A stretch of 64,000 nucleotides of DNA, taken from positions 124,001-188,000 of the forward strand of contig JAILIS010000025.1 of the NCBI GenBank assembly GCA_024695145.1. Direction: 5' to 3'. A model generated the notes under the pieces. That model did no database searches. It worked only from the letters and a program-made list of their open reading frames with translations, and had not been told where the DNA came from. Below are positions 44,893 to 53,675 of the stretch, piece by piece (positions within the stretch are counted from its first letter, which is position 1; every line of letters begins with the position of its first letter). The position numbers and the translations under genes were made by a program. This DNA comes from Lachnospiraceae bacterium (GTDB lineage: Bacteria > Bacillota > Clostridia > Lachnospirales > Lachnospiraceae).

Positions 44893-45597
44893 ATGATCTA
44901 TTCAAAAGAAGTTGAAGAAATGTGTCCGGTAGCGCAGGGCGTTCATCATGGCTGTGCTCCGATACCCGAAGAAGCAAAATGGGTAAAGGCAAGAGGAGTA
45001 AAGGATATCTCCGGCTATACACACGGTGTGGGCTGGTGTGCACCTCAGCAGGGAGCCTGCAAGCTCTCATTAAATGTCAAAGACGGTGTAATACAGGAAG
45101 CGCTCGTCGAGACGCTCGGATGCTCGGGAATGACTCATTCCGCAGCAATGGCTGCCGAGATACTTCCCGGACTTACTGTAATGGAAGCTCTTAACACTGA
45201 CCTTGTATGCGATGCCATCAATACGGCTATGCGCGAACTGTTCCTGCAGATCGTTTACGGCCGTTCACAGTCGGCATTCTCAGAAGACGGTCTTGCGATC
45301 GGTGCAGGACTTGAAGACCTCGGTAAGGGACTTCGTACAATGACCGGTACAACATACGGAACTCTGAAGAAGGGTCCCCGTTATCTTGAACTTACAGAAG
45401 GATACATCACGGCGATCGCTCTTGACGAAGATAATGAGATAATCGGATATAAATACGTTAACTTCGGCAGAATGATGGATTTCATCAAGAACGGTGACGA
45501 TCCAAAGGATGCTCTTGAGAAGGCCAGCGGACAGTACGGCCGTGTTGCCGATGCAGTCAAGCTCATAGATCCGAGAACCGACAAAGAAGTGAAGTAA
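44893..45597 (+). CDS. Iron-sulfur scaffold-like (NifU/IscU-related) protein paired with GGGtGRT
   Basis: This 234-residue protein has an IscU/NifU-like segment: cysteines at 49 and 56 (GWCAPQQGACKLSL) and 77 (VETLGCSGMTHSAAMAAEIL), plus extra N-terminal cysteines 11 and 21. The C-terminal half (about 110-234) is beta-rich, with no recognised domain. It is usually annotated as an iron-sulfur cluster assembly scaffold-like protein, and such genes typically precede a GGGtGRT gene, as here. A strong GAAAGGAG site precedes the ATG, suggesting high expression. Cluster binding is inferred from the cysteines; the physiological role is unknown. Confidence 0.8.
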   Translation: MIYSKEVEEMCPVAQGVHHGCAPIPEEAKWVKARGVKDISGYTHGVGWCAPQQGACKLSLNVKDGVIQEALVETLGCSGMTHSAAMAAEILPGLTVMEALNTDLVCDAINTAMRELFLQIVYGRSQSAFSEDGLAIGAGLEDLGKGLRTMTGTTYGTLKKGPRYLELTEGYITAIALDEDNEIIGYKYVNFGRMMDFIKNGDDPKDALEKASGQYGRVADAVKLIDPRTDKEVK

Positions 45598-45610
45598 GGA
45601 GGGAATAAAA

Positions 45611-46630
45611 ATGGCATTATTTGAATCATATGAGAGAAGAGAGCCGCAGATCCTTGCTAAGCTCAAAGAGTACGGTATCTCATCAATAGAAGAATGTAAG
45701 GATATCTGTGATAAGGCAGGTATCGATGTATATCATCTGATCGAAGGCATTCAGCCCATCTGTTTCGAGAATGCAAAATGGGCGTATACGGTAGGTGCGG
45801 CTATCGCCATCAAGAAGAACTGCCGCAAGGCAGCGGATGCAGCAGCTGCTATCGGTGAAGGCCTTCAGGCTTTCTGCATACCCGGATCGGTTGCCGATAC
45901 ACGTAAAGTCGGCCTCGGCCACGGAAATCTCGGCAAAATGCTCCTCGAGGAGGAGACGGAGTGCTTTGCTTTCCTTGCAGGTCATGAGTCATTTGCTGCA
46001 GCGGAAGGTGCTATCGGTATAGCTGAAAAGGCTAACAAGGTCCGCAAGACTCCTCTTCGTGTCATCCTGAACGGACTCGGCAAGGACGCTGCTCAGATCA
46101 TCTCAAGGATCAACGGATTTACATTTGTTGAGACAGAGTATGATCCGTATACGAACACGGTAAAGGAAATATCCAGAAAATGCTACAGCAAGGATCCTTC
46201 TTCACCGCGTGCAAAGGTTAACTGCTACGGATCAAATGATGTTTGCGAAGGTGTTGCCATCATGTGGAAAGAGAACGTTGATGTATCCATCACAGGTAAC
46301 TCAACGAACCCTACACGTTTCCAGCATCCCGTTGCAGGAACATACAAGAAAGAGCGCGTAGAAAAGGGCAAGAAGTATTTCTCGGTTGCATCGGGCGGCG
46401 GTACAGGTCGTACTCTTCATCCCGATAACATGGCAGCAGGTCCTGCTTCCTACGGTATGACGGATACACTCGGACGTATGCACTCGGATGCACAGTTTGC
46501 CGGATCTTCATCGGTTCCCGCTCATGTTGAGATGATGGGACTTATCGGTGCAGGTAACAATCCTATGGTCGGCATGACTGTATCCACGGCTGTTTCGATC
46601 GAAGAAGCTGCTACGGCAGGAAAGTTCTGA
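45611..46630 (+). CDS. GGGtGRT family protein
   Basis: This 339-residue soluble protein is named for its motif GGGTGRT at 262-268, inside VASGGGTGRTLHPDNMAAG. Other conserved-looking glycine-rich or polar stretches are GLGHGNLGKMLLEEETE, NCYGSNDVCEGVAIMW and SSVPAHVEMMGLIGAGNNPM. No known catalytic family is evident. It lies 13 bases after the scaffold-like gene, with AAGGAGGG before the ATG, and 11 bases before alr. The fixed pairing with an Fe-S scaffold relative suggests a joint role in cluster or redox chemistry, but this is inference only. Confidence 0.85.
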   Translation: MALFESYERREPQILAKLKEYGISSIEECKDICDKAGIDVYHLIEGIQPICFENAKWAYTVGAAIAIKKNCRKAADAAAAIGEGLQAFCIPGSVADTRKVGLGHGNLGKMLLEEETECFAFLAGHESFAAAEGAIGIAEKANKVRKTPLRVILNGLGKDAAQIISRINGFTFVETEYDPYTNTVKEISRKCYSKDPSSPRAKVNCYGSNDVCEGVAIMWKENVDVSITGNSTNPTRFQHPVAGTYKKERVEKGKKYFSVASGGGTGRTLHPDNMAAGPASYGMTDTLGRMHSDAQFAGSSSVPAHVEMMGLIGAGNNPMVGMTVSTAVSIEEAATAGKF

Positions 46631-46641
46631 AATATCAAAAA

Positions 46642-47811
46642 ATGAAATCAACTTTAAAGCGTACATGGGCGGAAATTGATCTTTCCGCCCTTGAATTTAA
46701 TTACAAGAAGATCAGGGAGCACATAGGGGATAACGTAAAGTTTCTCGGTGTGGTTAAAGCGGATGCATACGGACACGGTGCTGTTATGGTATCGAAGACC
46801 CTTCAGGAGCTCGGAGCCGATTATCTGGCAGTCTCCTCGATAGATGAGGCTATGGAACTTCGGTGTAACGGTATCACGATGCCGATACTCATACTGGGTC
46901 ATACTCCTAAAGAACAGGTGGATCGTCTCATATGCTTTAATATCACACAGGCGGTAACGTGTGAGGCCAAAGCAAAAGAATACAGTGAGGAAGCCGTGCG
47001 CTACGGCGGGATACTGAAGATCCATGTCAAAGTTGATACCGGTATGTCCAGACTCGGATATATATGTGAAGGTGACTATTTTGAACACGGTGTTGACGGG
47101 ATATGTGACGCCCTTTCCCTTCCGGGTCTCGAATGTGAAGGTATTTTTACTCACTTTGCGGTCGCGGATGAACATGATGACGAAAGTGCAGAGTATACAA
47201 GACATCAGTTCAGACTTTTTATGGATGTGATCTCGGCAGTCGAGAAGAAAAGAGGCCTGAAGTTTGCTCTTCGCCACTGCGCAAATACCGGAGCTACAAC
47301 TGAGCTTGCGGAAACGCACCTTGACATGGTGCGCCCCGGACTTCTTTTGTACGGGTATGGGGAATATGCAAAGAAGCTCGGACTAAAACCCGTTATGACC
47401 ATGAAGTCCACGATCAGTACCATCAAAATATACCCGGCAGGTACAAAGATCAGCTACGGCGGACTTTATACAACAACGGACAGGACAAGAGTAGGGGTCA
47501 TACCGTACGGATATGCCGACGGATTTTTACGTACTCTTTCAAACAGGTACAGTGTTATGACGTCCTGTGGGGCGGCACCTGTTCTTGGCAGGATATGCAT
47601 GGATATGTGCATGATCGATCTTACAGGAAAAGCCGATGTCGGAGTCGGAGATGAGATCGAGATATTCGGTCCGGACAATCCGATAGAGAAAATGGCCGAA
47701 ATTGCGGGAACTATCCCTTACGAGATAGTATGTGCCGTGAGCAAACGTGTTCACCGTATTTACATGTCGGACGGTGAAGCGGTATTCTCCGAAGTTATGC
47801 TCAGGATGTGA
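46642..47811 (+). CDS. alr: Alanine racemase
   Basis: This 389-residue PLP enzyme makes D-alanine for peptidoglycan. Lys39 in LGVVKADAYGHGA carries PLP. The second catalytic base is the Tyr of KISYGGLYTTT near residue 272, and RVGVIPYGYADGF and RICMDMCMIDLT are family blocks. Length is typical. It follows the GGGtGRT gene closely without its own visible promoter, and ends in a strong terminator, so it closes that operon. Its ribosome binding site is weak. Confidence 0.95.
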   Translation: MKSTLKRTWAEIDLSALEFNYKKIREHIGDNVKFLGVVKADAYGHGAVMVSKTLQELGADYLAVSSIDEAMELRCNGITMPILILGHTPKEQVDRLICFNITQAVTCEAKAKEYSEEAVRYGGILKIHVKVDTGMSRLGYICEGDYFEHGVDGICDALSLPGLECEGIFTHFAVADEHDDESAEYTRHQFRLFMDVISAVEKKRGLKFALRHCANTGATTELAETHLDMVRPGLLLYGYGEYAKKLGLKPVMTMKSTISTIKIYPAGTKISYGGLYTTTDRTRVGVIPYGYADGFLRTLSNRYSVMTSCGAAPVLGRICMDMCMIDLTGKADVGVGDEIEIFGPDNPIEKMAEIAGTIPYEIVCAVSKRVHRIYMSDGEAVFSEVMLRM

Positions 47812-47815
47812 TTTT

Positions 47816-47852
47816 AAAGTGTCAAAAGTATATTGTCTTTTGACACTTTTTT
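47816..47852 (+). terminator. Intrinsic terminator after alr
   Basis: AAAGTGTCAAAAG (47816-47828) pairs perfectly with CTTTTGACACTTT (47837-47849) around an eight-base loop. Six Ts run from 47847 to 47852. Confidence 0.93.
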
Positions 47853-47880
47853 GAATATGAAAAAAGATATACCATAAAAT
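47851..47880 (+). promoter_or_regulatory. Candidate promoter for the ECF sigma gene
   Basis: TTGAAT (47851-47856), 18-base spacer, TAAAAT (47875-47880), immediately after the alr terminator and 45 bases before the sigma gene. Confidence 0.5.
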
Positions 47881-47925
47881 CATACATGCTGATACGTACC
47901 ATTAGTAAGCGGCAACAATAAGACT

Positions 47926-48480
47926 ATGACAGACGAACAGTTTAGCGGGTGTCTCGCCCGTATGAAAAATAAAGACAAATCCGGACTTAAGGAGATATAT
48001 GAGGAATATGTATCCTTTATTTACCATGTGGTCCTGGATATTGTCAAAACAAAAGAGAATGCTGAGGACATTACGTCTGATTTCTTTATAAAACTTTGGG
48101 ACAGACCCGACGGCTACCGGCCGGGGACCGGCCACAAAGGCTACATGGCGACCATTGCCCGAAATATGGCGATCGATCATATCAGGAAGTATAAACGAGA
48201 GGAGCCGGACAGCGGACCGCCTGATGGGGACGATCCGCCAACACAGACAGACAGAGCCGCAAGCACTTTACCGACACCGGAGGAAGAAGTTGTATCAAAT
48301 CTGTCGGTAGAGGAGACTCTTGATAAATTAAAACCGGTATACCGGCAGATAATAACAATGAAAGCGCTGTCGGATATGACATTCAAGGAAATAGCCGCCG
48401 TTCTTGAAATGCCGATGGGAACCGTAACATGGAATTACAGGGAGGCAATAAAACAGCTGAGGAGGTTCGGATATGACTAG
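47926..48480 (+). CDS. ECF-type RNA polymerase sigma factor
   Basis: This 184-residue group 4 sigma factor has region 2 from about 22 to 90 (including ENAEDITSDFFIKLWDR and YMATIARNMAIDHIRKYKR). After an acidic linker, region 4 (about 125-182) contains the helix-turn-helix MTFKEIAAVLEMPMGTVTWN. It overlaps the next gene by eight bases. That gene encodes a membrane protein with the plan of an anti-sigma factor, and a VWA lipoprotein gene follows. This is the standard arrangement for an envelope-stress regulator and its target. Confidence 0.92.
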   Translation: MTDEQFSGCLARMKNKDKSGLKEIYEEYVSFIYHVVLDIVKTKENAEDITSDFFIKLWDRPDGYRPGTGHKGYMATIARNMAIDHIRKYKREEPDSGPPDGDDPPTQTDRAASTLPTPEEEVVSNLSVEETLDKLKPVYRQIITMKALSDMTFKEIAAVLEMPMGTVTWNYREAIKQLRRFGYD

Positions 48481-49318
48481 GAATTTCGAAGAAGAATATA
48501 AAAAATACGCCGATGCATCCGTACCGGATCTCTGGAGCAGGATAGAAGCGGCGATAGATGAGAAAAGCGGGGAAGATACGCTTCAAAAAACAGAAATCAG
48601 ACCGGCAGGTTCCCGGAAAGTAACCGTATTTACAGCCAGATATGCCTGGATAATAGCAGCGTGTGCGTGCCTTTTGCTTACCTTCGGTGCCGTAAGACTA
48701 ATAAACAGTTCGAAAGCCCGGACGGCGGCCGAATCCGCAGCACCGATGATGGCCGAAGCCGAAGCTGCGGCAGAGGAACCTCGCGAGGAAGCAGCAGATG
48801 ATACCGTGAACAGTTTCGAGATGGCTGACAGTGCGCAGCATGCGGATAAGAATGCCGTCGCAACGATGGATGCCGCAGATGAAGACAGCCTTACCGCAGG
48901 AGAGATCATGGAAGCGGAAGAAAGTGCTGAGACAGAAGAGATCGCTGTGGCAGGGGAAAGCGCAGCAGCTGGGGAAAGTGCAGCAGCTGAGGAAAGTGCA
49001 GCGGCAGAAGAAAGCACTGCTGCAGAAGCAAGCTTTGATGCGGCAAAAACCGCCAAAGAAGAACATGACATAACGAAGCTGACCATTATATGCAGCATTG
49101 AAGACACATCCAAGCTTAGAAGCGATCATACTGTTGGTGTCATGATCAAGGATCCGATGGATTCGGGACTGAAGAAGGACAGCGTTATCAGTGTTGATAT
49201 CAATGAAAAAGATACAACGGCATTTTCCGAAGATATTGCGGATACAGCAAAAGAACATACCATGATACTGATCTTCGATAGCGGTGATCGCTACACATTT
49301 GACGGTTTTGTAAAGTAA
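48473..49318 (+). CDS. Putative anti-sigma factor, single-pass membrane protein
   Basis: This 281-residue protein has an N-terminal cytoplasmic segment (FEEEYKKYADASVPDLWSRI) and one membrane helix at about 61-79 (YAWIIAACACLLLTFGAV). An Ala/Glu/Ser low-complexity stretch follows (about 85-195), including repeats of ESAAA/EESAA, and then a beta-rich extracellular domain that ends YTFDGFVK. The position after and overlapping the ECF gene, plus the topology, support an anti-sigma role. No zinc-binding HxxxCxxC motif is present, so it is not a ZAS-type protein. Confidence 0.7.
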   Translation: MTRNFEEEYKKYADASVPDLWSRIEAAIDEKSGEDTLQKTEIRPAGSRKVTVFTARYAWIIAACACLLLTFGAVRLINSSKARTAAESAAPMMAEAEAAAEEPREEAADDTVNSFEMADSAQHADKNAVATMDAADEDSLTAGEIMEAEESAETEEIAVAGESAAAGESAAAEESAAAEESTAAEASFDAAKTAKEEHDITKLTIICSIEDTSKLRSDHTVGVMIKDPMDSGLKKDSVISVDINEKDTTAFSEDIADTAKEHTMILIFDSGDRYTFDGFVK

Positions 49319-49453
49319 AACCGAAGAAGAATAAAAAAATTTCAGAAAAATAAAAAAAGTTCCATAAAAACGTGATCCTCCCTTCGTATCTATATCAGAA
49401 GCGCTTACAAAACGTAACTGATAACACACGGATACAAAGAGGAGGATCTTGTT

Positions 49454-51241
49454 ATGAAGATAAGAAAAATCAGGAGTATTATCGGAACGATACTTACAGT
49501 AGCCGTCATAAGCACGACAGTAACGGGATGCGGCATAAGTTTTCAGCCGGGTATCATAAAGTCTGAGTCTGCAACGGTCATAGGTGATTTGCCGGCTGAT
49601 CCAGGCCCCGCCCAAAATGAAGCTGCCGATGAGCCGGAAGCCTATACCGATGAGCTGTCAGCATGTACCGAGGAGCCTGAAGCCTGTACCGAGGAGGCGG
49701 AAGAGTGTGAAACGATTTTCTTCACTTCGTCAAAAAAGCAGAATTTAAGCGACGGAAGTTATCTTGACGGTCTTTATGATTATAACGCACCGTCAGAACA
49801 GTACGACACAAACGATAATACGGAAGAGTATTCCGAACTTAAGGAGATGGGCTATCTTTCGGTGAAAAATCACCCCCTTTCCACATTCGCAGCGGATGTT
49901 GATACGGCATCTTATTCAAATCTCAGGCGTCTGATAAATGAAGGATACGGACTGGGTGATTTTCCCGAAGGGTCTGTCCGTATCGAGGAGATGCTCAACT
50001 ACTTTGACTATGACTACACAGGACCAAAGAAAAGCGAGCCTTTCGGTGTGAATACCGAGATCGTAAGATGTCCGTGGAATGAGGATGCGCTGCTTCTCGG
50101 AATAGGGCTTAAGACTGAAGATATTGATTTTGGCTCAACGCCGCCTTCAAATCTTGTATTCCTGATCGATGTGTCAGGCTCCATGGCGGATTACGATAAA
50201 CTGCCGCTTCTTCAGGACGCGTTCTGCATGTTGGCGGATGAGCTTTCCGAAAAAGACAGGGTAAGCATAGTGACATATGCCGACGGTGTTGATACGGTGC
50301 TTAAAGGTGCAACGGGCGATGAAAAGAAAAAGATCAAAAGAGCCATAAGAAGCCTTAATCCGTCGGGCGCAACAAACGGCGGAGAGGGGATACAGACTGC
50401 GTACAGACTGGCTGAGAAGAACTTTATAAAAGGCGGCAACAACAGGATAATCCTGGCAACTGACGGTGATTTAAACCTCGGTATTACGGATGTTGACGAT
50501 CTTCATGATCTTATAAGCGACAAGAAGGAATCGGGAATATACCTTTCTGTTCTCGGATTCGGAACAGGCAATATCAAAGACAACAGGATGGAGACGCTTG
50601 CGGATAACGGAAACGGAAACTATTCCTATATCGATTCCGTAAGGGAAGCCAAAAAGGTGCTCGTGGATGAGCTGTCCTCAAATATGCTGACAGTGTGCAA
50701 GGATGTAAAGTTCCAGGCCGAGTTTAACAGTGATGTCGTAAAGGGATACAGGCTTTTGGGATATGCCAACAGGGTTATGAAAGACAGGGATTTTGATGAT
50801 GACAAAAAGGACGGCGGCGAAATAGGTGCAGGCCATGAGCTTACGGTCCTTTATGAGATCATCCCGCAAAAGAAGTATTCGGCTGACAGGATAAATAAGA
50901 AATGTGCGGATGAGGAACTGCTTACGCTCGCGATCAGATATAAAACACCTTCCGGCACAAAGAGCGATCTTCTTGAATATCCTATCACTTTTGAAAACTT
51001 TACCGAACGCCCTTCAGAAGATATCATGTTCCAGAGTGCGGTGGCAGAATTCGGACTTCTGGCATCAGACAGTCTTTTTTCCGGGGAGGCGGATATAGAC
51101 AATGTAATAGAAAGGCTCGAATCATTAAGCTTTGAAGACGAATACAAAGAAGAGTTTTATAAAATGGTCGTTTCCGCATCACAATACAATTACGGATTTT
51201 ACAATGAAGACATTGATTATGAAGATACGATCTGCCGGTAA
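49454..51241 (+). CDS. VWA-domain lipoprotein (YfbK-like)
   Basis: This 595-residue protein is predicted to be a lipoprotein: the signal peptide ends in lipobox VTGC with Cys26. A Cys/Glu-rich linker (EACTEE-type repeats, about 55-85) precedes an N-terminal vWF_A-like region (NHPLSTFAADVDTASYSNLRR). The von Willebrand A domain (about 230-420) has an intact metal site, FLIDVSGSMADYDK. A YfbK-type C-terminal domain follows. Such proteins are extracellular and thought to bind other surface components. The gene lies 135 bases after the putative anti-sigma gene, with GAGGAGGA before the ATG. A weak ECF-like box CGTATC (49385-49390) lies upstream. Confidence 0.88.
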   Translation: MKIRKIRSIIGTILTVAVISTTVTGCGISFQPGIIKSESATVIGDLPADPGPAQNEAADEPEAYTDELSACTEEPEACTEEAEECETIFFTSSKKQNLSDGSYLDGLYDYNAPSEQYDTNDNTEEYSELKEMGYLSVKNHPLSTFAADVDTASYSNLRRLINEGYGLGDFPEGSVRIEEMLNYFDYDYTGPKKSEPFGVNTEIVRCPWNEDALLLGIGLKTEDIDFGSTPPSNLVFLIDVSGSMADYDKLPLLQDAFCMLADELSEKDRVSIVTYADGVDTVLKGATGDEKKKIKRAIRSLNPSGATNGGEGIQTAYRLAEKNFIKGGNNRIILATDGDLNLGITDVDDLHDLISDKKESGIYLSVLGFGTGNIKDNRMETLADNGNGNYSYIDSVREAKKVLVDELSSNMLTVCKDVKFQAEFNSDVVKGYRLLGYANRVMKDRDFDDDKKDGGEIGAGHELTVLYEIIPQKKYSADRINKKCADEELLTLAIRYKTPSGTKSDLLEYPITFENFTERPSEDIMFQSAVAEFGLLASDSLFSGEADIDNVIERLESLSFEDEYKEEFYKMVVSASQYNYGFYNEDIDYEDTICR

Positions 51242-51262
51242 TATCATTAAATACGAAAAATA

Positions 51263-51291
51263 TTGACATTCCGCCGCTTTGATGCTAATAT
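51263..51291 (+). promoter_or_regulatory. Promoter of the rplU operon
   Basis: TTGACA (51263-51268), 17-base spacer, TAATAT (51286-51291). The predicted start lies near 51298, giving a leader of about 74 bases. Confidence 0.85.
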
Positions 51292-51297
51292 TTTCGG

Positions 51298-51365
51298 GTA
51301 TGCCGCACAGCGAGGTTATAAGCGATCAGATCCACCGAAGCTGGCGAGTAAATGATACAGGAGGT
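51298..51365 (+). ncRNA. Candidate ribosomal protein L21 leader
   Basis: This is the leader between the promoter and the rplU ribosome binding site (AGGAGG at 51359-51364). It can form a stem in which CAGC pairs with GCTG. An L21 leader RNA in front of rplU is widespread in Bacillota and is thought to mediate autoregulation. The assignment rests on position and length, not on a covariance match. Confidence 0.5.
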
Positions 51366-51371
51366 TCAACC

Positions 51372-51677
51372 ATGTACGCTATCATTGCAACAGGCGGAAA
51401 ACAGTATAAGGTTTCCGAGGGCGATACGATCAAGGTCGAGAAGCTCGGTAAAGAAGCCGGAGATACTGTTGAGTTTGATGAAGTTCTTGCAATAGGCGGT
51501 GACAAGCTCTTGGTGGGTGATGATGTCAAGTCTGCGTCGGTTACGGCTACGGTCGTTGAAAACGGCAAAGGCAAAAAAGTCATCGTTTACCGTTACAAGA
51601 GAAAGAGCGGTTACCACAAGAAGAACGGTCACAGACAAGCATACACTCAGGTTAAGATTGATAAGATCAATGCATAA
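51372..51677 (+). CDS. rplU: 50S ribosomal protein L21
   Basis: The protein has 101 residues from ATG 51372, seven bases after AGGAGG. MYAIIATGGKQYKVSEGD and the basic end RYKRKSGYHKKNGHRQAYTQ are L21 hallmarks. The open frame extends upstream to 51279, but that part covers the leader RNA and is not coding. It is the first gene of the L21-Prp-L27 operon. Confidence 0.97.
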   Translation: MYAIIATGGKQYKVSEGDTIKVEKLGKEAGDTVEFDEVLAIGGDKLLVGDDVKSASVTATVVENGKGKKVIVYRYKRKSGYHKKNGHRQAYTQVKIDKINA

Positions 51678-51688
51678 ATGATCTGCAG

Positions 51689-52021
51689 GTGGAAATGGTT
51701 ACTGCAACATTTGTAAAGGATCCTTCGGGGTATGTATCTTTTTTCTGCAAAGGGCATGCCGGCTATATGGAAAAAGGCAGGGATATAGTGTGTTCCGCGA
51801 TATCGATGCTGACCATCAATACGGCAAATTCCATAATGGCTCTTACCGAAACACGGATCAAAGCAGACGAGAAGGACGGATTTATATCCTGGACATTTGA
51901 AGAGACGCCGGATGAGAAGGCGACACTTCTGATGGATTCACTGCAGATGGGACTTGAGTCTGTAATCAGAGAGTATGGAAAGAAGTATCTTAAACTCGAA
52001 ATAAAGGAGGTAAAGCCATGA
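51689..52021 (+). CDS. prp: Ribosomal-processing cysteine protease Prp
   Basis: This 110-residue protease removes the N-terminal extension of L27. The catalytic His and Cys are visible in CKGHAGY (His23) and DIVCSAISM (Cys35), 12 residues apart as in the family. Starts at GTG 51689 or ATG 51695 are possible. The gene is between rplU and rpmA, overlapping rpmA by four bases. The L27 encoded next has the cleavable LNLQLFA leader, so enzyme and substrate are made together. Confidence 0.93.
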   Translation: MEMVTATFVKDPSGYVSFFCKGHAGYMEKGRDIVCSAISMLTINTANSIMALTETRIKADEKDGFISWTFEETPDEKATLLMDSLQMGLESVIREYGKKYLKLEIKEVKP

Positions 52022-52302
52022 TCAAGTTAAACCTTCAGTTATTTGCTCATAAAAAGGGAATGGGCTCTACCAAGAACGGTAGGGATTCAGAATCCAAAAG
52101 ACTTGGCGCAAAGAGAGCTGACGGTCAGTTCGTAAAGGCCGGTAACATACTTTACAGGCAGCGCGGAACGAAGATCCACCCCGGTGTGAATGTCGGGCGT
52201 GGCGGTGACGATACGTTGTTCGCAACCGTTGACGGAGTTCTTCGTTTTGAAAGAAAAGGCAGGGACAGGAAGCAGGCTTCCGTTTATCCTGTGGAACAGT
52301 AA
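52018..52302 (+). CDS. rpmA: 50S ribosomal protein L27 (with Prp-cleaved N-terminal extension)
   Basis: This 94-residue protein starts [20 protein letters not shown]. The first nine residues are the Firmicutes extension that Prp removes between Phe9 and Ala10, so that the mature N-terminus reaches the peptidyl transferase centre. The rest ([11 protein letters not shown], then [19 protein letters not shown]) is typical L27. The ATG overlaps the prp stop. A terminator follows directly. Confidence 0.97.
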   Translation: MIKLNLQLFAHKKGMGSTKNGRDSESKRLGAKRADGQFVKAGNILYRQRGTKIHPGVNVGRGGDDTLFATVDGVLRFERKGRDRKQASVYPVEQ

Positions 52303-52307
52303 GCTGT

Positions 52308-52344
52308 AAGGTCTTAAGGCGCAATGCTTTGAGACCTTTTCTTT
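52308..52344 (+). terminator. Intrinsic terminator after rpmA
   Basis: AAGGTCTTAAGGC (52308-52320) pairs with GCTTTGAGACCTT (52326-52338), including two G-T pairs, around a five-base loop. The run TTTTCTTT follows. It separates the ribosomal protein operon from obg, possibly as a partial stop. Confidence 0.8.
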
Positions 52345-52378
52345 AAACTGCGGAAAAACGCAGCGGGTGATCCAATCC

Positions 52379-53656
52379 ATGTTTGCAGACAGAGCTAAGA
52401 TTTACATCAGAAGCGGTAAGGGAGGAGACGGATGTGTCTCCTTCAGACGTGAGAAATACGTTGCCAACGGCGGACCCGACGGCGGGGATGGCGGTAAGGG
52501 CGGAGACGTTATCGTTGAAGTGGATGACGGCATGAACATGCTGACAAATTACCGCCATGTCAGAAAATACTGCGCCGGTGACGGTGAAAACGGAAAAAAA
52601 CGCAACTGCAAGGGAAAGAACGGTAAAGACATCATATTGAAAGTCCCGGCAGGCACCGTTTTTAAGGAATCCGAAACAGGCAGGGTTATTGTTGACATGT
52701 CGGGTGATAACAGGCGCGTTGTACTTCTTACGGGAGGCCTAGGCGGCAACGGTAACCAACATTATGCAACGGCCCGTATGCAGGCGCCCAAATATGCCCA
52801 GCCCGGACAGGGTGCAATGGAGCTTAACGTCGATCTCGAACTTAAAGTCATTGCGGATGTGGGTCTTATCGGTTATCCGAATGTCGGAAAATCAACCCTT
52901 TTATCTGTTGTTTCAAACGCCAGACCGGAGATAGCCGACTATCATTTTACGACTCTTTCTCCTCATCTCGGTGTTGTCGATCTTGACGGAGGAATGGGAT
53001 TTGTCATGGCTGACATCCCCGGACTTATAGAAGGTGCAGCGCAGGGTGCAGGGCTGGGACATGATTTTCTACGCCACATTGAACGCTGCAGGATGTTCAT
53101 CCATGTGGTTGATGCATCAGGCTGCGAAGGCCGGGATCCGGTAGAAGATGTGTATGCCATCAATAAAGAACTGTCCGAATATGACGGGGAACTGTTAAAA
53201 CGCCCCCAGGTGATAGCCGCAAACAAGACGGATGCCATACCGGAGGGAGAAGATCCCGTAAAGAAACTAAAAGATGAGTTCGAACATAAGGGAATACCGG
53301 TAATTCCTATCAGCGCCGTATCACATGAGGGGATCGATGAGCTGATAGATAAAGTAAGAACGATCCTTTCTGAAAACGAACGGCCCACTCTCGTATTCGA
53401 GAGTGATTACAAACCCTCAAGAGAAGAAACTGCCTCATCATATGAGATCCATTATGATGAAAAAGAAGACAAATACGTTGTTGAGGGACCGAAGATCGAA
53501 AAAATGCTCGGATATACAAACCTTGATTCCGAAAGAGGCTTTATGTTCTTCCAGAATTTTATGGAGGAAAACGGCATTCTGGACGAACTCAAGGAACTCG
53601 GTATAAAAGAGGGCGACACAGTAAAGATCTACGGATGGGAATTCGAGTATATGTAA
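52379..53656 (+). CDS. obg: GTPase Obg/CgtA
   Basis: The GTPase has 425 residues from ATG 52379, matching the usual start FADRAKIYIRSGKGGDGCVS; a GTG at 52367 is an alternative. The glycine-rich Obg fold (about 1-158) is followed by the G domain with G1 GYPNVGKST, switch I/G2 TTLSPHLG, G3 DIPGLIEGA and G4 NKTD. A C-terminal OCT domain ends KIYGWEFEYM. Obg acts in 50S assembly and stress signalling. It lies just after the L27 terminator, a standard position. Confidence 0.96.
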   Translation: MFADRAKIYIRSGKGGDGCVSFRREKYVANGGPDGGDGGKGGDVIVEVDDGMNMLTNYRHVRKYCAGDGENGKKRNCKGKNGKDIILKVPAGTVFKESETGRVIVDMSGDNRRVVLLTGGLGGNGNQHYATARMQAPKYAQPGQGAMELNVDLELKVIADVGLIGYPNVGKSTLLSVVSNARPEIADYHFTTLSPHLGVVDLDGGMGFVMADIPGLIEGAAQGAGLGHDFLRHIERCRMFIHVVDASGCEGRDPVEDVYAINKELSEYDGELLKRPQVIAANKTDAIPEGEDPVKKLKDEFEHKGIPVIPISAVSHEGIDELIDKVRTILSENERPTLVFESDYKPSREETASSYEIHYDEKEDKYVVEGPKIEKMLGYTNLDSERGFMFFQNFMEENGILDELKELGIKEGDTVKIYGWEFEYM

Positions 53657-53675
53657 ACATGAAGAGGGATAGATC

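Noticed and set aside
48583..49113. Minus-strand Ser/Ala-rich protein opposite the anti-sigma gene
   Set aside because: It mirrors the repetitive Ala/Glu/Ser coding tract and has no start signal or conserved feature.
51279..51371. Extended L21 protein starting at 51279
   Set aside because: This stretch includes the -10 box and the leader RNA; L21 homology begins at 51372 behind AGGAGG.
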